Assembly (NCBI GenBank): GCA_942493315.1
Contig: OW818690.1
Coordinates: 1,054,001 to 1,118,000 of the forward strand
Direction of reading: 5' to 3'
Length of the DNA: 64,000 nt
Source: UBA5429 sp942493315
Lineage (GTDB): Bacteria > Bacteroidota > Bacteroidia > Bacteroidales > WCHB1-69
Of the stretch, positions 1 through 6,043 are shown piece by piece. The notes below the pieces were generated by a model. That model saw only the letters and a program-made list of their open reading frames with translations. It was not told where the DNA came from and did no database searches. The position numbers were made by a program, and so were the translations under genes. How positions within the stretch are numbered: the first letter of the stretch is position 1; every line of letters begins with the position of its first letter.

Positions 1-816
1 CCCAATTTTATCCCAATAATTTAATACAGACTCATGGTTTTTTGCTGTATGAAATTTTAATTCAGGAAAACGGTTACTGTAATATTTTTTAATATCGTCA
101 TATAATAGAAGTGATGTAGGTAGTTCATAGCCTGTATCACTATATATAACCTCAAATGCAGAAGGAGGAATTGCTCTTGTACATAAATCAAGAAGAACTT
201 GACTATCTTTACCCCCTGAAAAGGAAGCTAGAAATTTATCAATTCGTGTTGAATGATAAATTATTTTGCCTTGTTCTTTAGCATTTTCAAATGGTCTAAT
301 ATCAAAACTATCACAATCTTCTTTTACAATAGCCATTTTTTGTCTTGTTGTTTTTTCAAGTTTTTCAACTAATGCATCAAAATCAATTTTATTTGCATCA
401 ATATTTTCAACACTATTATTTGCATCTGAGTATTGTAAAAAAACATTTCGTACAAATTCAATTGCTTCACATTCTAAAAGAAACAGCTCATTTTTACACT
501 TTTTTAACATCCCCAATACATCAACAGGAGTTAGTTTTAATTTTAATGCATTTGGTTGAAAAAAAACAGAAGGAGAATCGTAAATATTTGCTCCTTTAAC
601 ATCAAAAACTAAATTACCTCTGTAAAAATATTGTTTATTACATGCCCATAAAAGAGGTTCATCACAATGAGGGTATTCCCATCCCAATTTATCGAGTTGT
701 AATAAATTAAGTTCTTCAAAAAATACGGGACGTGGAGATACTCCTAGTGATTCTTTTGTAATTAATGATGTAAGTTGTACGCCTCCTGTGTCTTTATCCC
801 AAATGATTTTAAACAT
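1..816 (-). CDS. PAPS reductase/ATP-PPase family protein, 3' end outside window
   Basis: The reading frame is open from an ATG at 816 to the window edge, giving 272 residues of N-terminal sequence. It begins MFKIIWDKDTGGV and carries the PP-loop signature SGGKDS near residues 199-204, followed by LLDLCTRAIPPSAFEVIYSDTG, the nucleotide-binding core of the phosphoadenosine phosphosulfate reductase/DndC-type superfamily. The roughly 190-residue extension before the PP-loop, with a CNKQYFYRG segment, is not found in ordinary assimilatory CysH. Such long variants are known from DNA-modification and phage-defence clusters, so a sulfur-transfer or nucleotide-activating role in defence is possible, but the partner genes lie outside the window. 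The family call is firm; the pathway is inference. The gene is followed upstream by long AT-rich noncoding DNA. Confidence 0.75.
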   Translation of the reverse strand, partial: MFKIIWDKDTGGVQLTSLITKESLGVSPRPVFFEELNLLQLDKLGWEYPHCDEPLLWACNKQYFYRGNLVFDVKGANIYDSPSVFFQPNALKLKLTPVDVLGMLKKCKNELFLLECEAIEFVRNVFLQYSDANNSVENIDANKIDFDALVEKLEKTTRQKMAIVKEDCDSFDIRPFENAKEQGKIIYHSTRIDKFLASFSGGKDSQVLLDLCTRAIPPSAFEVIYSDTGYELPTSLLLYDDIKKYYSNRFPELKFHTAKNHESVLNYWDKIG

Positions 817-1345
817 ATTTATTTATATTTACTAAATGGTTATTTTACATTAATCTATAATTTTAATCACGATGTAATATAATTGAAAATTAAATAAAGT
901 TGAAGACTTCCTTGTCATTATTATTTTTACCTCAGTTTAAAATAATTGAAAATTAATTATTTCTTTTATGTGATATTATATAAAATGAATATTAAAGTAT
1001 TAAACTTTTCATATATAAACAATTGATAATCAATAAGACTTAATCAATGCATTAAATTTAAATAACTTTCTTTGCTTTCAATAATTCAACTTTTTAAATA
1101 TCAAATATTTTATTAGGCAAAGATATGATTTTTTTGATAAATTTACAACATAACAAAAAATTACAAGATAAAATTTTCAATGAATCAAGATTTGAATAAA
1201 TAACTAAATATTATAAATTATTATAAATAATTTTATGTCAGAAGTTTGGCATCAAGTTTACCTATTAAAGATCAAAAATAAATTGAAAAATATTGTAGAG
1301 AAAAATGGGGTGAAGAATGGAATAAATTCAGTTGATTTTTTACAT
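817..1345. other. AT-rich intergenic stretch, nothing recognised
   Basis: This stretch of about 530 bases is extremely A+T rich and has no credible reading frame, RNA gene or repeat array. It probably holds the promoter of the PAPS-reductase-family gene on the minus strand, but no clear TAnnTTTG box could be placed with confidence. Confidence 0.5.
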
Positions 1346-1430
1346 TATCTTTGCCACCTGAAATGAAGGCAATCGGAAACGAAAGCCTTGACCAATTGGA
1401 CAACTTCGAAAGGGGTTGTCCTTTTGCTTT
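1346..1430 (+). ncRNA. Candidate small RNA with two hairpins and intrinsic terminator
   Basis: A -7-type box TATCTTTG (1346-1353) is followed at the expected distance by two hairpins. The first (1366-1389) has stem AAGGC/GCCTT, a symmetric AA/AA internal loop, a TCG/CGA stem and a GAAA (GNRA) tetraloop. The second (1398-1421) has a 7-bp GGACAAC/GTTGTCC stem followed by TTTTGCTTTTT, like an intrinsic terminator. A transcript of about 70 nt would result. No good -33 box is visible, and no known RNA family is recognised. The overlapping short open frames on both strands look like chance. The call rests on structure only. Confidence 0.4.
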
Positions 1431-1464
1431 TTGGCAGTTAGTGGTCGGCGGACTGCAGACTTTT

Positions 1465-1590
1465 GGAACACCATGTTTCACAGTGTTTTTCACCATGTTT
1501 CACAGTGCTCATTCAGTCAGAATTTTAAAATTTTAAACTCAGTGAAACTCATTCTAACTCTTAAAAACTCTGTGATATAAAAAAACATGC
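1465..1590. repeat. CACAGTG-word intergenic repeat
   Basis: The block contains CACCATGTTTCACAGTG twice in direct succession (about 1470-1507). It is followed by a stretch with AACTCATTCTAACTC and AAAAACTCTGTGAT that recurs almost word for word at about 49560-49592. Related CACAGTG blocks occur at 2800-2840, 5850-5888, 7524-7565 and 49486-49523. It is noncoding and close to a chain of other repeat words. Confidence 0.7.
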
Positions 1591-1610
1591 TGTTAGTTCG
1601 AAGATCGTTC

Positions 1611-1795
1611 CGTAAGGGCGAAGGGTTAATGGCGAAGGGCTAATGGCGAAGGGCTAATGGCGAAGGGCTAATGGTGAAGGGTTAATGGCGAAGGGATAAG
1701 GGCTAAGGTTTGATAACTAATACCTAAAACCCAAAACCTTATAGCTGAAAAATGGTATCCTTTCGCCCTTAGCCTTTAGCCTTTCGCCCTAGTAT
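1611..1795. repeat. Phased heptamer array (GCGAAGG / GCTAATG) ending at a stop codon
   Basis: From about 1617 the DNA reads as back-to-back heptamers: GCGAAGG alternates with GCTAATG or GTTAATG, then GATAAGG and GCTAAGG. After a CCAAAAC section, heptamers of the complementary type (CCTTAGC, CTTTAGC, CTTTCGC) run into the RhuM gene. The TAG stop of that gene (1789-1791) is part of the last repeat unit. A seven-base period cannot keep a reading frame, so this is not coding. Confidence 0.8.
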
Positions 1796-2643
1796 CCTTC
1801 CAGCTTTTTCAGCAAATCGCCTGTCATAGAGTCCATTCTTGAAAACGCAAACCACTTTTTGCCTAAGTCTTTGAGGGAGGCACCGATATGGTAGAGCTCG
1901 AAGTTGTCGATGATGATGAAGCGGTCGTGGGATTCGGAGAACTGTTTGATTTTGATTGGGGGATATTGTTTGTTGTGCTTTTCCATATCTAATTCAAGTT
2001 GTTGAGATATTTTTCCAGTGTAGATCGTCGCTGAAACATTAGGATTTCGTTTCGATAATTGGATTAAAACGGTTTCATCAACATAGTTATCGATTAGAAT
2101 AATGTTTTTTTTAGCTTTTTTGATTATTTCCGTAAAAAATAAGTAAGCATCAAAAACCTGACCATTGAAGAAAATGCCTTGGTTGGGTGGAAGATTGGTT
2201 TGGAGTTGAATGTCGATTTCAGTCAATTTGGTTTTAATAGTATTAATTTCATTTTCAAGGTTTTCAAATCTAAAATTATTGGAATTTCTATTAAACAGAT
2301 AATTTTTAAGTACTTTATTAGCCCAGATCCGAAATTGAATTCCTCTTTTAGATTTTACTCTATAACCAATTGAAATTATTACATCAATGTTATAATATTC
2401 AAGCTGTCTTTCAATTAATCTATTTCCCTCCATTTCAACTGTCGCAAAAAATGCGACAGTTGAATTTTTATCGAGTTCACATTCTTGAAATAGATTATTA
2501 ATATGTTTTCCTATTGTTTTAACATCTCTATCAAATAAATATGAAATCTGTTTTCGATTTAACCATACAGTTTCATTGTCAATTCTTACTTCAATCCGTG
2601 TGGAAGCTTCATTAGCCTGGTAGATTATTATTTCGTCTTTCAT
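1789..2643 (-). CDS. RhuM-family protein fused to phospholipase-D-like domain
   Basis: The product has 284 residues. Residues 1-125 match the RhuM/virulence-protein family: IEVRIDNETVWLNRKQISYLF, HINNLFQE and YYNIDVIISIGYRVKSKRG followed by QFRIWANKVLKNYL. A linker with coiled-coil character (about 125-155) leads to a C-terminal domain (about 160-284) with IILIDNYVD and HDRFIIIDN, resembling the HxKxxxxD motif of phospholipase-D-like nucleases with Arg in place of Lys. RhuM proteins occur in accessory and defence regions; their biochemistry is unsettled. A nucleic-acid-related role is inferred from the PLD-like motif. It has its own -7 box at 2670-2677 and is followed at once by a heptamer array. 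Confidence 0.8.
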   Translation of the reverse strand: MKDEIIIYQANEASTRIEVRIDNETVWLNRKQISYLFDRDVKTIGKHINNLFQECELDKNSTVAFFATVEMEGNRLIERQLEYYNIDVIISIGYRVKSKRGIQFRIWANKVLKNYLFNRNSNNFRFENLENEINTIKTKLTEIDIQLQTNLPPNQGIFFNGQVFDAYLFFTEIIKKAKKNIILIDNYVDETVLIQLSKRNPNVSATIYTGKISQQLELDMEKHNKQYPPIKIKQFSESHDRFIIIDNFELYHIGASLKDLGKKWFAFSRMDSMTGDLLKKLEGY

Positions 2644-2668
2644 CGTTGAGTAGGTTTAGTTATGGAGT

Positions 2669-3136
2669 GCAAAGATAAGAAAATAATGAGCTAATAAGCT
2701 AATGAGCTAATGTGATAATAAGCTAATGTGATAGTATGTAAATTATTTTAGGGTAATAATTCGATTTATAATAATGTGACATTTTTGAATTATTAATATC
2801 ACAATGTTTCACAGTGTTTTTCACCATGTTTCACAGTGTTGATTTGTCATAATTTTATAATTTAAAACACTGTGGAACATCGTTTTCCATTGTGTTCCAC
2901 TGTGTTTTTCTTAGACAAATGACAAATGAAAAATTCAAAAGTGGGTAATTAAAAAAGGGACAAGGGGAATTAGCTTTTTGCTCCTTACAACTTTTCCCCT
3001 TCCCCTTGCACCTTTTACCCAAATGGAACACAGATGACACAGATGCTTTGCAACACAGATTAAAACAGATCCGTTTAAATCCGCGTATGAAAATCCGCGG
3101 CATCAGCGTTCTAATATAAATTATAAATTAAAAAAT
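2669..3136. repeat. Composite intergenic repeat cassette, copy A
   Basis: Reading left to right there are octamers TAATGAGC/TAATAAGC/TAATGTGA (2683-2735), a unique-looking block with TAGGGTAATAATTCGATTT (about 2748-2770), the CACAGTG block (2800-2840), an imperfect hairpin with 13-base arms near 2866-2906 (ACACTGTGGAACA against TGTTCCACTGTGT), and words of the type CACAGATGACACAGATG and AATCCGCG (3023-3110). The first 170 bases recur at 5695-5888. A minus-strand open frame of 82 codons through this stretch is judged spurious. Confidence 0.75.
2670..2677 (-). promoter_or_regulatory. -7 promoter box for RhuM gene
   Basis: On the minus strand this reads TATCTTTG, a match to the Bacteroidota consensus TAnnTTTG, 27 bases before the ATG at 2643. 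The region upstream, where a -33 element should lie, is made of octamer repeats. Confidence 0.55.
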
Positions 3137-3205
3137 TCTTGTGGTCTCATGGTATAGGTTTACAGAAAGTTTAGTTGATAACTTTTCAAAAAAAGATGTA
3201 TTTTT

Positions 3206-3559
3206 ATGGAAAAATTTGAAAAGATGAGACGAAAATTTAGTACGGAGTTTAAAAAAGAAAAAGTCAAATTAATTGATGAGGGAAAAATTAGTGTATTGGA
3301 ACTATCCCGGATTTATGAAGTGTCGACCACAGCCATTTACAAATGGCTGATACAGTATAGCACAAAATATACAAGAAGTGAAAGGATCGTTGTAGAGAAG
3401 ATCAGTGAAGAGCAAAAGACAAAAGAGTATCAAAAAAGGATAGCAGAGTTAGAACAAATAGTTGGTCAGCAGTATCTTCAGCTATTGTATAAGGATACGG
3501 TAATCAAGACAGCGAGTGAACAATACGGGGAGGATATTGAAAAAAAGTTCAAATCCTAG
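3206..3559 (+). CDS. IS3-family transposase OrfA (helix-turn-helix)
   Basis: This 117-residue protein has the OrfA layout: a helix-turn-helix around residues 8-45 (RRKFSTEFKKEKVKLIDEG, then ISVLELSRIYEVSTTAIYKW) and a leucine-zipper-like coiled coil near 75-100 (YQKRIAELEQIVGQQYLQLL). OrfA binds the terminal repeats and represses transposition in well-studied IS3 elements. Its end contains the codons GAA AAA AAG (3539-3547), which form an A AAA AAG slippery site that can shift ribosomes into the orfB frame. Translation without shifting stops at TAG 3557-3559. Confidence 0.92.
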   Translation: MEKFEKMRRKFSTEFKKEKVKLIDEGKISVLELSRIYEVSTTAIYKWLIQYSTKYTRSERIVVEKISEEQKTKEYQKRIAELEQIVGQQYLQLLYKDTVIKTASEQYGEDIEKKFKS

Positions 3560-3588
3560 CAATTAATATCTGTTTGATATTGATTGCT
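3541..3588 (+). promoter_or_regulatory. Programmed -1 frameshift signal: slippery A AAA AAG plus 13-bp hairpin
   Basis: The heptamer A AAA AAG (3541-3547) is in the orfA frame. Ten bases later a 13-bp stem begins: 3558-3570 pairs with 3576-3588, with one G-U pair and a TGTTT loop. The orfA stop TAG (3557-3559) overlaps the stem base. After a -1 shift the frame runs without a stop through 3547-3574 into orfB. Slippery site, spacer and stimulator match the arrangement known for IS3 OrfAB fusion. Confidence 0.88.
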
Positions 3589-4464
3589 GGGAAGTATAGT
3601 AAGGAAGCATTTTATGCAGCAATAGGAGTTACCAGACAATTCTTGTATAAAAGGAAACTTCGCAAAGAACACATAAAAGAAATTGTCTCTCCAATAGTAA
3701 CTTTAGTTCAAAATAAGCGAGAACAATTCAAAAAACTGGGTTCGAGGAGATTGTTTTATTTACTTAACATACAAAATATTGGCATAAATAGATTTGAAAA
3801 GATTGTATCAGAACATAATTTAACAGTCAAAATAAAAAAGAAAAGGATTATAACAACACAAGGATACTATGAAGAGGGAGATGTTAATTTGCTGAATGGA
3901 AAAGAATTAAATGACATTAATCAAGTTATTGCAGGTGATATAACCTATTTCATTACACAAAAAAAGACTTATTATATATGCACTTTAAAAGACATGTATA
4001 GTAAACGTATTGTTGGATTATACGGATCAGACAATATGATAGCAACAACAATAATAAAAGCATTACGTCAAGCAATCAAACTAAGAGGAAAGGGAATCCA
4101 TGGATGTATTCACCATTCAGATGCGGGAACTCAATATAAATCACATATTTATAAAGATCTAATAAAACAACATCATATTGTTCCTAGTATAGCTGAGAAT
4201 TGTTTGCAAAATGGAATGGCAGAACAGCTGAATGGAGCCATTAAAAATGATTATATGCCATCTAACATAAGAAGTGTCAAAGAATTAAATAAGTTCTTAA
4301 CACATATTAAAAAGACGATTAATGAACAGATCCCTGTTGCAAATTTAGGATATATGACACCAGTAAAATACGAAGAGTATTTAAAAACTATACCTCAATC
4401 AAGTCGTAAAATAATAGAACTATATGATTTTAACGACAAAAAAGGGGACTTTTTGCAGGCATAA
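3574..4464 (+). CDS. IS3-family transposase OrfB (DDE integrase core)
   Basis: The 296-residue frame contains the retroviral-integrase-type catalytic core: first Asp in VIAGDITYFITQ (about residue 115), second in HHSDAGTQYKS (about 180), Glu in QNGMAEQLNGAIKNDY (about 217). An HTH_21-like segment precedes it. There is no ATG near the start; the listed start is a TTG, and the natural product is almost certainly the OrfAB fusion made by -1 frameshifting at 3541-3547, which would read on from 3547. The length and residue spacing are normal for IS3, so the enzyme should be active. Confidence 0.92.
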   Translation: MILIAGKYSKEAFYAAIGVTRQFLYKRKLRKEHIKEIVSPIVTLVQNKREQFKKLGSRRLFYLLNIQNIGINRFEKIVSEHNLTVKIKKKRIITTQGYYEEGDVNLLNGKELNDINQVIAGDITYFITQKKTYYICTLKDMYSKRIVGLYGSDNMIATTIIKALRQAIKLRGKGIHGCIHHSDAGTQYKSHIYKDLIKQHHIVPSIAENCLQNGMAEQLNGAIKNDYMPSNIRSVKELNKFLTHIKKTINEQIPVANLGYMTPVKYEEYLKTIPQSSRKIIELYDFNDKKGDFLQA

Positions 4465-4711
4465 ACAACCCAAAAAAGTTGAATATATTCAACTAAAAAA
4501 AGCAGTATCTTTGCAAAACAAAAACACTGCTTTATACAACTTTTTAAGTTGATTATTGATATTCCTGGTTGCCCTGAGTCACCACAACAGAACAACTTCT
4601 GCTTCTCAATAACAAAACAAAATTAGTAAAAGAAAATGAAACAGTTAAAAAAAATTATGAACACAAAAGTTATAAAACTAAACTTAGTGTAAACTGATTT
4701 CATGAGACCAC
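4465..4711. other. 3' noncoding tail of the IS3 element
   Basis: About 250 bases lie between orfB and the right end. They include a perfect 18-base palindrome AGTTGAATATATTCAACT (4477-4494) bordered by A tracts, which could act as a terminator, a TATCTTTG box (4506-4513) facing right, and AGCAGT/ACTGCT arms spanning the box. No reading frame is credible. Such a tail is longer than in most IS3 elements, and the box could give outward or small-RNA transcription. Confidence 0.45.
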
Positions 4712-4715
4712 ATCT

Positions 4716-4766
4716 AAAAAACTAATAACTGAAAACTAATAACTGATAACTGAAAGCTGAAACCTT
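4716..4766. repeat. Heptamer array (AACTAAT / AACTGAA) ending at signal-peptidase stop
   Basis: After the IS end the sequence is phased heptamers AACTAAT, AACTGAA, AACTGAT and AGCTGAA up to the stop codons of the minus-strand gene at 4771. The IS has evidently inserted into one of the repeat tracts. Confidence 0.75.
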
Positions 4767-4770
4767 ATTA

Positions 4771-5673
4771 TTATTTGTCAGTGAAGTCAATGTTCATTCT
4801 TTTTGTACCTGTTTTTCCCCAGTAACTAAAAACTACCTGACCAATAATTTTATCCTTGCTTACAAAACCCACATATCTGCTGTCGGCAGCATAGTCCCGG
4901 TTGTCGCCTAATACATAATAGCTATCTGATGGCACAACAATATTTTTGATATTCGATTTTGTGATATCGTAAGGTACTTGATATCTGTAAATCAAATGCT
5001 TGTGCCCGTTTGGAAGTTTTTCTTTTAACTGTTCAACTGGCATTCCTTCATTGATAGTATTTTTAATAAATATAGCTTTACCGGGTTTGCCGCTTATGCT
5101 TACAATATTGTCAGTCAATTCAATATTGTCATGAGGTCGTCCAACAACACGAAAAGTGTACATCTGATTGTCAGGGCCTGAATAAACAATGATGTCTCCA
5201 TAGTCAGGTTCTGTATTTTTATATGCTTTTAAATCAGCAATTACCAAATCGTCGACTTGCAATGTAGGATTGTTTGCACTGTCCGGAATTTTTAAAGTTG
5301 TGATACCTAAAATAGTACTACTGTCATACAACATTGTAACTGCAAAAATACCAACTGCAATGAGAAGATGATAGTACCAGGTGTTGTAAGGTTTTAAAAT
5401 ATATTCCTTTTGTCTTGCGGCATTTTTCACTCCGTCTGTAATGATATATATTCTTAAAGCAAGATGAATGAATAATAAAGAGAACAGTCCGTAGAATGAA
5501 TTGGTCAAACGAATATACCCAAACAACAACGGAATAAAAACCAGTAAAACAAAGAAAATAATCCCTTTTTTAAGTTGTCCGTTGTAAATTTGTCCCAGCC
5601 CAGGAAAGAATAATGAAAGCAAAAAAGCGATGAATCGATTCCGAGGTTTGGTGGTGATTGTTGGTTGTTCCAT
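4771..5673 (-). CDS. S26 signal-peptidase-I homologue, catalytic residues not conserved
   Basis: The protein has 300 residues. Residues 12-115 hold several membrane segments including the motif FFPGLGQIYNGQLKKG, seen in membrane-anchored S26 peptidases of Bacteroidota. The C-terminal half has the signal-peptidase fold motifs, with box E (GDNRDYAADSRYVGFV) intact. However, the box B consensus PSGSMxPTL reads PDSANNPTL, so the nucleophilic Ser position is Ala (an adjacent Ser precedes it), and the box D catalytic Lys (KRVxG) is Phe in TFRVVGRP. The fold is clear; peptidase activity is doubtful. A chaperone-like or regulatory paralogue is an inference. It is transcribed alone. Confidence 0.82.
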   Translation of the reverse strand: MEQPTITTKPRNRFIAFLLSLFFPGLGQIYNGQLKKGIIFFVLLVFIPLLFGYIRLTNSFYGLFSLLFIHLALRIYIITDGVKNAARQKEYILKPYNTWYYHLLIAVGIFAVTMLYDSSTILGITTLKIPDSANNPTLQVDDLVIADLKAYKNTEPDYGDIIVYSGPDNQMYTFRVVGRPHDNIELTDNIVSISGKPGKAIFIKNTINEGMPVEQLKEKLPNGHKHLIYRYQVPYDITKSNIKNIVVPSDSYYVLGDNRDYAADSRYVGFVSKDKIIGQVVFSYWGKTGTKRMNIDFTDK

Positions 5674-5694
5674 ATATTTTGTATTTTTCTATTG

Positions 5695-6043
5695 GCAAAG
5701 ATAAGAAAATAATGAGCTAATAAGCTAATGAGCTAATAAGCTAATAAGCTAATGAGCTAATAAGCTAATATGATAGTATGTAAATTATTTTAGGGTAATA
5801 ATTCGATTTATAATTTGTGGTATTTTTTTATTTTTGAATTTTTAGTATCACAATGTTTCACAGTGTTTTTCACCATGTTTCACAGTGTTTTTTTCTCAGA
5901 CAAAAGACAAATAAATGAATAATGAATAATGAATAATGAAGAATGAAAAATCTGATAACTGAAAGCTGATAGCTTAAAACTAATACCCAAAACCCAAAAC
6001 CCAAAACCTTATAGCTGATAACTAATGCCCAAAACCTAAAACC
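5695..6043. repeat. Composite intergenic repeat cassette, copy B
   Basis: The order is octamers TAATGAGC/TAATAAGC (5710-5770), the TAGGGTAATAATTCGATTT block (about 5792-5812), CACAGTG block (5850-5888), CAGACAAAAGACAAAT (5898-5913), heptamers AATGAAT (about 5916-5945), CTGATAA/CTGAAAG (5950-5970) and CCAAAAC (5983-6005). The first 190 bases match copy A at 2669-2840 closely. The array ends at the stop of the ATPase gene at 6044, whose TAA is within AGCTATAAGG on the minus strand. Confidence 0.8.
5696..5703 (-). promoter_or_regulatory. -7 promoter box for signal-peptidase homologue
   Basis: The minus strand reads TATCTTTG 22 bases before the ATG at 5673. The same box and following 30 bases occur upstream of the RhuM gene at 2670. 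Confidence 0.55.

Larger units (their letters stand above)
3140..4712 (+). mobile_element. Complete IS3-family insertion sequence
   Basis: The element is 1573 bp. Its ends are 33-bp imperfect inverted repeats: both begin TGTGGTCTCATG, and after a few mismatches share GTTTACA and AAGTTT. The trinucleotide TCT lies directly outside each end (3137-3139 and 4713-4715), a 3-bp target duplication as expected for IS3. Inside are orfA, orfB in the -1 frame, a slippery heptamer and a hairpin. Both frames are open and the DDE residues are present, so the copy appears intact. It sits inside repeat-rich intergenic DNA between the RhuM and signal-peptidase genes. Confidence 0.93.

Noticed and set aside
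1272..1536. Overlapping open frames of 61-74 codons on both strands
   Set aside because: They overlap the small-RNA hairpins and CACAGTG repeats, have no family match or signal, and disappear in related repeat copies. The SGGKD-like residues on the minus strand are coincidental.
2855..3103. Minus-strand open frame of 82 codons
   Set aside because: It runs through dispersed repeats and has a Cys/Lys-rich composition unlike real proteins here.
4395..4595. Minus-strand 66-codon open frame in the IS3 tail
   Set aside because: It is antisense to the orfB end and the palindrome, Cys-rich, and has no support.
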